Assembly: GCA_937900755.1 (NCBI GenBank)
Contig: CALCDN010000044.1
Location: 1 to 18,966 of the forward strand
DNA length: 18,966 nt
Origin: an uncultured Acetobacter sp.
Lineage (GTDB): Bacteria; Pseudomonadota; Alphaproteobacteria; Acetobacterales; Acetobacteraceae
Direction: 5' to 3'
Shown one piece after another: positions 1-7,636 of this stretch (its first letter is position 1; each line of letters opens with the position of its first letter). The notes below the pieces were generated by a model that saw nothing but the letters and a program-made list of their open reading frames with translations, was not told the DNA's origin and did not search any database. The translations under genes and the position numbers were made by a program.

Positions 1-185
1 GCAATTTTGGCTAAAAGGCGCGCGCGTGCCACATTAACGCCGCTCAGGCTGTCCAGCGGAGCGGCCAGGGGGGCCAGCGCGGGCGTGCTTGCCCATTGCG
101 GAACCGAAGCGGATGTGAAGGATGGGGGGCTGGACACGGACGGTATACAGGCCTCTGTTTGCAGGCTGACAGACAGGAACAGCAT
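1..185 (-). CDS. recG: ATP-dependent DNA helicase RecG, N-terminal fragment (runs off the window)
   Basis: Reading the minus strand from an ATG at 185 gives an open frame to the window edge that ends in PLDSLSGVNVARARLLAKI. This matches the opening of RecG, where a 'PL-SL-GVG-A-A-LLAKL' segment starts the wedge-domain region. RecG remodels stalled replication forks and Holliday junctions. About 61 codons are visible; the helicase motifs lie outside. The start is uncertain: the ATG at 185 lies only 20 bp from the divergent sdhE ATG, and a GTG at 137 (minus) would leave more promoter room. The first 40 or so residues before the conserved segment are Pro/Ser/Ala-rich and weakly constrained. A divergent recG next to sdhE-mfd is common in alphaproteobacteria and supports the call. 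Confidence 0.72.
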   Translation of the reverse strand, partial: MLFLSVSLQTEACIPSVSSPPSFTSASVPQWASTPALAPLAAPLDSLSGVNVARARLLAKI

Positions 186-205
186 CGGTATAGGACAGCA
201 ACGCC

Positions 206-535
206 ATGCAACACAATTTTACAACGCCTTCGGGCACGCTTTCTTCCAATGCATCCGATGGGTCGGAAGACTCCCTATCGGCCCGCAGGCGTCGGCTCAA
301 GTTCCGCGCCAACCATCGTGGTACGTTCGAGACCGATATCCTGATTGGCGGTTTTGTGGAGGACGTGGCGGATAGCCTGAACGCTGAGCAACTGGCGGAT
401 ATGGAGATCATTCTGGAAATGCCCGACCCCGACCTGACGGACTGGCTGTTTGGCCGTCTGCCCTTGCCGGAGGAAAAAGCAACGCCCATGTTGCGGCGCA
501 TGGTTGAAGCGTGCCGCGCAAGGTGCGGAAAATAA
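206..535 (+). CDS. sdhE: FAD assembly factor SdhE (succinate dehydrogenase assembly factor 2)
   Basis: A 109-residue protein of the SdhE/YgfY/SDHAF2 family, which promotes covalent FAD attachment to the succinate dehydrogenase flavoprotein SdhA. The family signature is visible: a basic stretch RRRRLKFRANHRG followed by the RGxxE motif (R38-G39-T40-F41-E42), then D44-ILIGGF and a helical part with EMPDPDLTDWLFGR. The first 25 or so residues are Ser/Thr-rich, longer than in E. coli SdhE (88 aa), and not conserved in the family. The ATG at 206 is the only start that keeps the whole domain, although its ribosome binding site is weak. The gene diverges from recG and lies 50 bp upstream of mfd on the same strand, so sdhE-mfd are probably co-transcribed. 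Confidence 0.9.
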   Translation: MQHNFTTPSGTLSSNASDGSEDSLSARRRRLKFRANHRGTFETDILIGGFVEDVADSLNAEQLADMEIILEMPDPDLTDWLFGRLPLPEEKATPMLRRMVEACRARCGK

Positions 536-585
536 ACTTTTCTTTCCTCGCGGGAAGAGCAGGCAGGACAAGAGAAACAGGGCAG

Positions 586-3500
586 ATGACAGCAGACACA
601 GGCGCCGCACCGGATCGTCGGATTGCCACTATTTGGGGCGTGCCGGAGGGGTACGATGCCCTTTTGCTTGTACGGCGCGCGCGTGAGCACAACGGGCCAT
701 TGCTGCACATAGCCCGCAACGATGCCTCCATGGCCCGGCTGGCGGACACGCTGGCCTTTGTGGCAACGGATGTGGAGGTCCTGCGCTTTCCCGCATGGGA
801 CTGCCGGCCATACGACCGGGATGCGCCCAACCCCACGATCGTTGCCGAGCGGGTGGCGACCCTGACCCGCCTGCTTGAGCCCGCGGGTGGCAAACCCCGC
901 CTTGTGCTGACCACGGTTAACGGCGCCATCCAGCGTGTGGCGCCGCGCAAGACGTTTGCGGGCCAGTCCCTGAGTATTCGCACGGGGGAAAGCCTCGACC
1001 AGTCCCTGCTGATCGACCTGCTGGTCGCCAATGGCTACACCCGCACCGATACGGTGATGGAAGCGGGCGAGTTTGCAACACGTGGTGGTATTTTTGACCT
1101 GTATCCCGCCGGAGCGCCCGAACCCGTGCGCCTTGACCTGTTCGGGGACGAAGTGGAGAACATCCGCGCGTTTGACCCCGGCACCCAGCGCTCGACCGAC
1201 AAGCGCGATGGTCTGGTTCTTTGCCCCGTATCCGAATTTTCGCTTGATGGGGCGAGTATCTCGCTCTTCCGCACCGGCTGGCGCGATGCATTCGGCCCCG
1301 CGGCTGCGGCCGACCCCTTGTACGAACACATTTCGGACGGACGCAGATACCCCGGTATCGAACACTGGCTGCCCCTGTTCCATGACCAGATGGAAACAGT
1401 GTTCGACTACCTGCCCGGTGCCGCCCTTTCGCTCGACTATCAGGTCGAGGAGGTTCTGGCCGCTCGGCTGGACATGATTGCCGACCATTATCAGGCGCGC
1501 AAAATGCCGGTCAGGGAGGGGGAGACCCCATACCGCCCGCTACCGCCCCACCTGCTGTATATGGACCACAAAGGATGGGACGCGGCCGTGGCGCGCCTGC
1601 CTGCCGTGGCCTTTAGCCCCTATGCCCAGCCCGATGGCGCGGGTGGGGTGGACGTGGGTGGGCGTCCGGGCAAAATGTTCTCCAAGATTGTGCCCGGTGC
1701 GCAGCGTGAGCAGGTGTTTACCCTGCTGGGCGAACAGGTGCGCGAGTGGGCGCAGGTCAAGCGCCGCACCTTTGTGGCGGCATGGAGCAAGGGCTCGCGC
1801 GAGCGCATTGGCGCGCTGCTGCGCGAGCACGGGGTGGCGACCGACACGTTTGAAACCTGGGAGCAGGCGCGCAAGGCCAAGGCTGGCCCGGTCGGGTTGC
1901 TCACCCTTGGGCTCGAACGTGGTTTTGTGGCCGAGGACCTGGCGTTTGTCTCCGAGCAGGACCTGCTGGGTGAGCGCATTGGCCGCCCGCCACGCCGCCG
2001 CCGCCGCGCGGATGAACTGATTGCCGAGGCAAGTGAACTGTCCGCAGGCGACCTGATTGTCCATCAGGATTACGGCATTGGCCGGTATGACGGGCTGGAG
2101 ACGGTCAGTGTTGGCGTGGCCCCGCATGACTGCCTGCGGCTTTTGTACGATGGTGGGGAAAAACTCTACCTGCCGGTGGAAAATATTGAACTGCTCAGCC
2201 GCTTTGGCTCGGATCAGTCGGGTGTGGCGCTCGACCGTCTGGGCGGGGTTGCGTGGCAGAACCGTAAATCGCAGATGAAAACCCGCATCCGCGACATGGC
2301 GGGTGAACTCATACGTACTGCGGCGGCACGTGCGCTCAAGGAAGCGCCCGAACTGCTCCCCCCCGAAGGAATGTGGGACGAATTCTGTGCCCGCTTCCCC
2401 TTTGTGGAAACGGATGACCAGTCCCGCGCCATATCCGATGTGCTGGAGGATATGTCCTCGGGCAGGCCCATGGACCGGCTGGTGTGTGGCGATGTGGGTT
2501 TTGGCAAGACGGAAGTCGCACTCCGGGCCGCCTTTGTGGCGGCCATGTCCGGCGGGCAGGTGGCGGTGGTTGTGCCCACCACCCTGCTGGCCCGCCAGCA
2601 CTACCGGACCTTTGCCGCGCGCTTTGAGGGCTTTCCCATAAAAGTAGCGCAACTCTCGCGCATGGTCACGGGCAAGGAGGCAACGGAGGTGCGCAAAGGG
2701 CTGGCCGATGGCACCGTGAATGTGGTGATCGGCACCCACGCCCTGCTGGCCAAGACGGTCAGGTTCGCATCACTCGAACTGCTGATTATTGATGAGGAAC
2801 AGCACTTTGGCGTGTCGCACAAGGAAAAGCTGAAAGCCCTGCGCGAGGACGTGCATGTGCTCACCCTTTCCGCCACTCCCTTGCCACGCACACTCCAGCT
2901 TTCGCTTTCTGGCGTGCGGGAAATGAGCCTGATTGCAACCCCGCCAACCGACCGGCTGGCCGTGCGGACGTTCATCATGCCGTTTGACAGCGTGGTTATC
3001 CGCGAGGCCATTCAGCGTGAACGCTTCCGGGGTGGGCAAATTTTCTGTGTTGCTCCGCGGATAGAGGACCTGGACCGGCTGGCCGAACGCCTGACCAGCA
3101 TTGTGCCCGATGCCCGGCTTGTGCAGGCGCATGGTCGTCTCTCGCCCACCGAACTGGAACGGGTGATGACCGAGTTTTCCGATGGCAAATATGACATCCT
3201 GCTGTCCACCAATATTGTGGAAAGCGGGCTGGACATGCCCGCGGTGAATACGCTCATCATTCATCGGGCCGACATGTTCGGTCTGGGCCAGCTTTACCAG
3301 CTGCGCGGTCGGGTGGGGCGTGGCAAGCAGCGCGGCTACGCATATCTTACGTGGCCCCAGACCCATGCTCTTTCCCCTTCGGCGCAAAAGCGGCTGGAGG
3401 TCATGCAAACGCTCGACACACTCGGAGCGGGCTTTACGCTGGCATCGCATGACCTTGACCTGCGCGGCGCGGGCAACCTGCTGGGTGACCAGCAGTCTGG

Positions 3501-4062
3501 CCATGTGCGCGAAGTGGGGATTGAGCTGTACCAGCAGATGCTCGAAGACGCGGTGGCCGACCTCCGCAGCGACAAGGGGCGCAACGCGGAGAACGACCGC
3601 GGCTGGACCCCCAATATTGTCATGGGTCTGCCCGTGCTGATCCCCGACGCCTATGTGCCGGACCTGCCGGTGCGTCTTGGTCTTTACCGTAGAATCAGTG
3701 CGTTAGCCTCAGATGCTGAGTTGGAGGCTATGGAAGCGGAACTGGTGGACCGGTTTGGCTCGGTTCCAGAAGAAGTTAAAAATCTTCTCGATATTGTTGA
3801 TCTTAAAAGATTTTGCCGTCAGGCGGGGGTGGAGCGGGTGGAGGCAGGCCCCAAGGGCATGGTGCTCCAGTTCCGCAACAACAGTTTTGCCAACCCCGGC
3901 GGTCTGGTGCAGTGGATGGGGCGCTGGAAAGATGGCGTGGTCCGCCTGCGGCCCGACCATAAAATGGCCGTGGTGCGCGAATTGACCAACGTGCAGCGCA
4001 TTGACCTTGCCCGCAAGGTGCTCAAGGAGCTTGCCCATATGTGCGAACGCGAGATGGCCTGA
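586..4062 (+). CDS. mfd: Transcription-repair coupling factor Mfd
   Basis: A 1158-residue DNA translocase that removes RNA polymerase stalled at lesions and recruits UvrA (E. coli Mfd is 1148 aa). In order: a UvrB-like N-terminal module (TRGGIFDLYP near residue 165); the RNA-polymerase-interacting CarD-like domain (GDLIVHQDYGIGRYDGLE near 488, ending with YLPVENIELLSRFG); Walker A GDVGFGKT near 634; Walker B DEEQ at 736; LSATPLPRTLQLSLSG; ESGLDMPAVNTLIIHRAD; motif VI QLRGRVGRG near 905; and the C-terminal TRCF domain after about residue 1015. The frame extends upstream to a GTG at 511 inside sdhE, but that extension is unlike the family; the ATG at 586, 50 bp after sdhE, gives a normal N-terminus. 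Codons around 3690-3815 are visibly more AT-rich than the rest. A strong terminator follows. Confidence 0.97.
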   Translation: MTADTGAAPDRRIATIWGVPEGYDALLLVRRAREHNGPLLHIARNDASMARLADTLAFVATDVEVLRFPAWDCRPYDRDAPNPTIVAERVATLTRLLEPAGGKPRLVLTTVNGAIQRVAPRKTFAGQSLSIRTGESLDQSLLIDLLVANGYTRTDTVMEAGEFATRGGIFDLYPAGAPEPVRLDLFGDEVENIRAFDPGTQRSTDKRDGLVLCPVSEFSLDGASISLFRTGWRDAFGPAAAADPLYEHISDGRRYPGIEHWLPLFHDQMETVFDYLPGAALSLDYQVEEVLAARLDMIADHYQARKMPVREGETPYRPLPPHLLYMDHKGWDAAVARLPAVAFSPYAQPDGAGGVDVGGRPGKMFSKIVPGAQREQVFTLLGEQVREWAQVKRRTFVAAWSKGSRERIGALLREHGVATDTFETWEQARKAKAGPVGLLTLGLERGFVAEDLAFVSEQDLLGERIGRPPRRRRRADELIAEASELSAGDLIVHQDYGIGRYDGLETVSVGVAPHDCLRLLYDGGEKLYLPVENIELLSRFGSDQSGVALDRLGGVAWQNRKSQMKTRIRDMAGELIRTAAARALKEAPELLPPEGMWDEFCARFPFVETDDQSRAISDVLEDMSSGRPMDRLVCGDVGFGKTEVALRAAFVAAMSGGQVAVVVPTTLLARQHYRTFAARFEGFPIKVAQLSRMVTGKEATEVRKGLADGTVNVVIGTHALLAKTVRFASLELLIIDEEQHFGVSHKEKLKALREDVHVLTLSATPLPRTLQLSLSGVREMSLIATPPTDRLAVRTFIMPFDSVVIREAIQRERFRGGQIFCVAPRIEDLDRLAERLTSIVPDARLVQAHGRLSPTELERVMTEFSDGKYDILLSTNIVESGLDMPAVNTLIIHRADMFGLGQLYQLRGRVGRGKQRGYAYLTWPQTHALSPSAQKRLEVMQTLDTLGAGFTLASHDLDLRGAGNLLGDQQSGHVREVGIELYQQMLEDAVADLRSDKGRNAENDRGWTPNIVMGLPVLIPDAYVPDLPVRLGLYRRISALASDAELEAMEAELVDRFGSVPEEVKNLLDIVDLKRFCRQAGVERVEAGPKGMVLQFRNNSFANPGGLVQWMGRWKDGVVRLRPDHKMAVVRELTNVQRIDLARKVLKELAHMCEREMA

Positions 4063-4094
4063 AGCCTTCCCGCTCAGCCACCTGCCAGAGCGCA

Positions 4095-4140
4095 GGCTCC
4101 TCCGCACGTTACCGCCAGTGCGGAGGAGCCGTTATTATTT
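4095..4140 (+). terminator. Rho-independent terminator of mfd
   Basis: A perfect 13-bp inverted repeat (GGCTCCTCCGCAC at 4095-4107, GTGCGGAGGAGCC at 4118-4130) encloses a 10-nt loop and is followed by GTTATTATTT on the plus strand. It lies 32 bp after the mfd stop, and its tail overlaps the stop codon of the convergent gene. On the minus strand the stem is not followed by a T-run, so it acts mainly for mfd, although the stem could also stop opposing transcription. Confidence 0.9.
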
Positions 4141-5061
4141 GATGGGGAGCGGAAAGCCGTTAACCGTAAGCACGCCACCTTCCCATGTGGTGTCCCAGGT
4201 GTTCTGCTCGCCCGAGCGGTGGCTGACCAGCCTGCCCAGAACAAGGCCCGCGGCCAGCTTCATCTGATGGGTGGCGCGGGCTTTTTCAATCAGCTCTTCC
4301 AGGTTGGTGATTTCCAGATGCCCCTTGGCGGATGTGGCCGCGACATCCCCCGTAAGCGTTGCCTGGCCATGCCCCTGCAGGTGCACCGTGCCTTCGGATG
4401 CCTCAAAGTTGGTAATGGTGGCATGCACGGCGGGGGCTGCGGTGCTGCGCCCGCCTACGGCGCTGACCAATGCGGGAATTTCCGCTGTGGGGAGCGAGAA
4501 CGCCGCACGCGCGCTGGAAGGCAGGAGTTGCTGGTTGGCAACATTATGGAAGGACAGGCCATTCATGCCCAGCGTTGCCGCGCTGGTGCGCGGGGTGGCC
4601 GCACCCTGCATCTGGTAGTGCGCCGTGGCAACGCTCACATGGGCCGCGCCATGCTCGATGGTGGCGTTGTTCCATGTCAGGTCATAGGTTCCACCAGACT
4701 GAAGGCCGCTGGCAACCTGGCTGCCTTGCTCCAAAAGCCATTGCGTGCAGGCTGCATTGTGTTGGCCGGTCATGGCCGAAACCAGCAGGAGGGATGCCGC
4801 CTGCGCCAGGTCCTGCGTGGCTTGCGGGCTGGATACCGGGCCTGCAAAGACCAGCTTTTTTACATGCAGGCTGGTGATCCCGTTGGGGGAGCTGACAATC
4901 AGGTCATGGTAAATCAGGCCTTTTGGAGTGTCCTCCTCCGAACTGGCGCGCACATTCGCGCAGCCAGAGGGAGGGGCGGCAAGGGCGATTTCTGCGGGGG
5001 CGATGGCGCACAGACTCACGACCCCGAGAAGATGGAGGGAAAAAGGAGAGTTCTGCTTCAT
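4135..5061 (-). CDS. Secreted/periplasmic protein of unknown function
   Basis: I do not recognise this 308-residue protein with confidence. It begins with a clear Sec signal peptide: basic start MKQ, a hydrophobic core LHLLGVVSLCAIAPAEIA, and a likely cleavage after ALA (residue 29). The mature part has two cysteines (C34 and C105) that could form a disulfide. It is rich in alternating Thr/Ser/Ala/Val strands, for example GTYDLTWNNATIEHGAAHVS and EGTVHLQGHGQATLTGDV, suggesting an elongated beta-rich fold like those of DUF2125, DUF945/YdgA or AsmA-type envelope proteins. That comparison is only by appearance. The C-terminus (TTWEGGVLTVNGFPLPIK) resembles the 'gg-l-lNG-plp' ending common in such proteins. 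It is convergent with mfd and diverges from the transporter gene. No strong ribosome binding site is visible before the ATG. Confidence 0.75.
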   Translation of the reverse strand: MKQNSPFSLHLLGVVSLCAIAPAEIALAAPPSGCANVRASSEEDTPKGLIYHDLIVSSPNGITSLHVKKLVFAGPVSSPQATQDLAQAASLLLVSAMTGQHNAACTQWLLEQGSQVASGLQSGGTYDLTWNNATIEHGAAHVSVATAHYQMQGAATPRTSAATLGMNGLSFHNVANQQLLPSSARAAFSLPTAEIPALVSAVGGRSTAAPAVHATITNFEASEGTVHLQGHGQATLTGDVAATSAKGHLEITNLEELIEKARATHQMKLAAGLVLGRLVSHRSGEQNTWDTTWEGGVLTVNGFPLPIK

Positions 5062-5113
5062 TTCGCAAGGAAGGTGCCGTAAGTAAAAATTGCAGGCAAC
5101 ACAAGATTATCAT

Positions 5114-5120
5114 GGAAGAG
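5114..5120 (+). promoter_or_regulatory. Ribosome binding site choosing the GTG start of the transporter
   Basis: GGAAGAG lies 8 nt before the GTG at 5129. The longer reading from a TTG at 5090 has no such site and would add 13 residues unlike the family. Confidence 0.6.
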
Positions 5121-5128
5121 CCACAACC

Positions 5129-6112
5129 GTGCGGTTTTTAAAGATTGACCCCTTTTTGCTGGGGCTGCTGGCCTCCGTTCTGCTGGCGACCGCTGTGCCG
5201 TGCCATGGGGCGGCGGTGCCGGTTTTTCACTGGTTGTCCATGGCGTTGATCGCGCTCATGTTTTTTTTGCAAGGGGCGCGGCTGTCGCGCAAGGCTGTGC
5301 TGGACGGGATGGTGGCATGGAAGCTGCACCTGCTTATTCTGGGCTGCACGTTTGTGCTGTTTCCACTTCTGGGGCTTGCAGCCCACGCCCTGTTCCCTGG
5401 CCTGTTGCAGCCGGAAGTCTGGATGGGTGTGCTGTTCCTGTGCTGCCTGCCGTCCACGGTGCAGTCCTCCATTGCGTTTACCTCCATTGGTGGGGGTAAT
5501 GTGCCTGCGGCTGTGTGTGCGGCCACGGCGTCCAATGTGTTCGGTATTTTCATCACGCCGGTTTTGGTGGGGCTGGTGCTGAGCCAGCATGGCCAGACAA
5601 CGGGCAACCCGCTCGATATTGTGTACCAGCTTCTGCTTCCGTTCATTCTGGGGCAGGTGTTGCAGCCTTGGCTGGGGGCCTGGGCGCACCGGAACAAGAA
5701 AATTCTGTCCTTCTCCGACCGGGGCTCCGTTCTGGTGGTGGTGTACACAGCCTTCAGCGATGCAGTCATGCAGGGGTTGTGGCACCGCCTGCCCATAGCC
5801 GAACTGGGGCTGATTGCCGTGGCCGATACGGTTTTGCTGTTCAGCGTGCTGGCCCTGACCATTTTTGGTGGTCGCCTGATTGGCCTGCCCCTGAAGGACG
5901 AAATTGCCGTGGTGTTCTGTGGTTCCAAAAAAACATTGGCGTCTGGCGTGCCCATGGCCAATGTTCTGTTCCCGCCTGCATCCGTGGGGGTTATTGTTCT
6001 GCCGCTCATGCTGTATCACCAGATCCAGCTTTTTGTCTGCGCCGTGCTGGCCCGCAGGTTTGCACGGCTTGGCGAGGAGCGGGAGGCCGCATCCACAAAG
6101 CCTGCGCAATAG
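5129..6112 (+). CDS. Bile acid:sodium symporter-like (SBF-like/DUF4137) membrane transporter
   Basis: A 327-residue, strongly hydrophobic protein with about nine or ten membrane segments, of the SBF-like family (YfeH/Rch1 group of the BART superfamily). The GTG start gives MRFLKIDPFLLGLLASVLLA, the usual opening of this family. Other hallmarks are LPSTVQSSIAFTSIGGGN near residue 118, matching the polar discontinuous-helix region; NVFGIFITPVLVGLVL; and GSKKTLASGVPMANVLFP in the second half, the second crossover region. The substrate is unknown: relatives are linked to bile acids, organic anions or calcium homeostasis, and nothing here separates these. It diverges from the secreted-protein gene, and the PLP enzyme gene follows after 48 bp, so the two are probably one transcript. 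The cytoplasmic tail is charged and Ala-rich. Confidence 0.88.
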   Translation: MRFLKIDPFLLGLLASVLLATAVPCHGAAVPVFHWLSMALIALMFFLQGARLSRKAVLDGMVAWKLHLLILGCTFVLFPLLGLAAHALFPGLLQPEVWMGVLFLCCLPSTVQSSIAFTSIGGGNVPAAVCAATASNVFGIFITPVLVGLVLSQHGQTTGNPLDIVYQLLLPFILGQVLQPWLGAWAHRNKKILSFSDRGSVLVVVYTAFSDAVMQGLWHRLPIAELGLIAVADTVLLFSVLALTIFGGRLIGLPLKDEIAVVFCGSKKTLASGVPMANVLFPPASVGVIVLPLMLYHQIQLFVCAVLARRFARLGEEREAASTKPAQ

Positions 6113-6145
6113 TCTGGCCAGGGTGCGTCTGTTTTGAATTCATGC

Positions 6146-6153
6146 GAGGGGAG
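6146..6153 (+). promoter_or_regulatory. Ribosome binding site choosing the GTG start of the PLP enzyme
   Basis: GAGGGGAG lies 7 nt before the GTG at 6161. The upstream TTG at 6134 in the same frame has no comparable site. Confidence 0.65.
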
Positions 6154-6160
6154 CGGGGGT

Positions 6161-7636
6161 GTGGCGGGTCTGGATCCTGAAGACTGGGAAGAACTGAAAG
6201 CTCAGGGGCACCAGATGCTGGAGGACATGCTGGAGAACATCCGGCATGTGTCCCAGGGGCCTGTGTGGCAGCCTATGCCCGCTTCCGTGCGCGAGGCGTT
6301 TAAAACGGCGCCTCTGCCCGATACGGGGCAGGAACTGGGCACGCTGTATCAGCAGTTTGCCAGCATGGTGCAGCCTTATGCCGTGGGGAACAGGCACCCA
6401 CGCTTTATGGGCTGGGTGCATGGGGGTGGTACGGCGCAGGGCATGCTGGCCGAAATGCTGGCGGCCGGGCTGAACGCCAACCTGGGTGGGCGCGACCATG
6501 CGCCTGTCGAGGTCGAGCGTATGGTTATCCGCTGGGCGGCGGAGATGTTCGGCTTCCCCCCCGAGGCAACGGGGCTGCTGGTGACCGGTTCCTCCATGGC
6601 CAATTTTATTGCCATCCTGACCGCCACCCGCAACGTTGCGGATGGGCAGGCCCTGCGGCAGCACGGTGTTGGGGGGCGCAGGCTGGTGGGCTATGCGGGC
6701 GAGAGTGCGCATGGTTGTGTGGCCCGGGCGTTTGACATGGCGGGGTTGGGCGAGCAGGCGTTGCGGCGCGTACCAATGGACGCCACGTTCCGTATGGACA
6801 TGACTGCCCTTGAAAGCCTGATTGCGCAGGACAGGGCCGCGGGTTTTGAGCCGTTCCTGGTTGTGGGTACGGCAGGCACCGTGGACACGGGCAGCATAGA
6901 CCCGCTGGACGCACTGGCCGACCTGGCCGCGCGGGAAGGGATGTGGTTCCATGTCGATGGCGCTTTTGGCGCGCTGGCAAAGCTTGCCCCCGACCTGGCT
7001 CCCCTGCTGGCAGGCCTTGAACGGGCCGATAGTCTGGCCTTTGACTTTCATAAATGGGCGCAGGTTCCATACGATGCGGGCTGTGTGCTGGTGCGTGAGC
7101 CGGGCAGGCAGGCGGCGGCGTTTGCGCAGTCCCTGGCATACCTCTCGCGCGAGGACAGGGGGCTCGCGGCCGGGGCTCCATGGTTTTGTGATCTGGGGCC
7201 AGACCTCTCCCGCGGGTTCCGGGCGCTCAAGGTCTGGTTTGCGCTGGCCGGGTTTGGCGCGCGGGAACTGGGGCAGGTCGTAACCCGGTCCTGTGCCCTG
7301 GCGCGGGGGCTGGCCTCGCAGGTGCAGGCTATTCCACGGCTGGAGCTGCTCGCGCCTGTTACATTGAATGTTGTATGCCTGCGGGTGGTGGTCCCCGAGG
7401 TGGATGACCTGGACTGGCTGAATGGCGAACTTGTGAAGGATTTGCAGGTCAGTGGAGTGGTTGCCCCGTCCACAACCCGTATTGGCGGTGTGCTGGCCAT
7501 TCGTGTGGCCCTTGTAAACCACCGCACGACCGAGGCCGATGTCACTATTCTGCTCGACGCTCTCCATTCCTTTCTGGAGGTGCGTCTGGCGCATGTGAAA
7601 ATGATGAAGACGCTGGAGAGCCTGGCCGGGGCCTAG
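6161..7636 (+). CDS. PLP-dependent decarboxylase family protein (group II, aromatic-L-amino-acid-decarboxylase fold)
   Basis: A 491-residue fold-type I PLP enzyme. Group II decarboxylase landmarks are in order: a PLP-ring-stacking histidine in GESAHGCVARAF (H184), GTAGTVDTGSIDP, the pyridine-nitrogen aspartate in WFHVDGAFGA (D266), and the Schiff-base lysine in DFHKWAQVPYDAG (K298). The 32-residue spacing from D266 to K298 equals that in DOPA decarboxylase (D271/K303). The N-terminal segment that shapes the substrate pocket reads HPRFMGWVHGGGTAQGMLAE rather than the YF-YFP type of aromatic decarboxylases, so the substrate should not be assumed; amino acid decarboxylase, deaminase or carbon-lyase activity are all possible. 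It lies 48 bp after the transporter gene, which may carry its substrate or product. Its TAG stop overlaps the cobT stop on the other strand. Confidence 0.88.
   Translation: MAGLDPEDWEELKAQGHQMLEDMLENIRHVSQGPVWQPMPASVREAFKTAPLPDTGQELGTLYQQFASMVQPYAVGNRHPRFMGWVHGGGTAQGMLAEMLAAGLNANLGGRDHAPVEVERMVIRWAAEMFGFPPEATGLLVTGSSMANFIAILTATRNVADGQALRQHGVGGRRLVGYAGESAHGCVARAFDMAGLGEQALRRVPMDATFRMDMTALESLIAQDRAAGFEPFLVVGTAGTVDTGSIDPLDALADLAAREGMWFHVDGAFGALAKLAPDLAPLLAGLERADSLAFDFHKWAQVPYDAGCVLVREPGRQAAAFAQSLAYLSREDRGLAAGAPWFCDLGPDLSRGFRALKVWFALAGFGARELGQVVTRSCALARGLASQVQAIPRLELLAPVTLNVVCLRVVVPEVDDLDWLNGELVKDLQVSGVVAPSTTRIGGVLAIRVALVNHRTTEADVTILLDALHSFLEVRLAHVKMMKTLESLAGA

Noticed and set aside
511..585. GTG start for mfd 25 codons upstream of the chosen ATG
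   Set aside because: It overlaps sdhE and adds residues unlike the start of Mfd.
1540..2739. A 399-codon open frame on the minus strand within mfd, and a 484-codon one at 34-1488
   Set aside because: Both lie antisense to well-supported sdhE/mfd coding sequence, show no family motifs, and are typical mirror frames in GC-rich DNA.
4219..5082. A 287-codon plus-strand open frame opposite the secreted-protein gene
   Set aside because: The minus-strand frame has a clean signal peptide and a sensible C-terminus; the plus frame is Gly/Arg/Cys-rich and lacks motifs.
6140..7594. A 484-codon minus-strand open frame opposite the decarboxylase gene
   Set aside because: It is a shadow of the PLP enzyme and has a His/Gln/Arg-rich composition without motifs.
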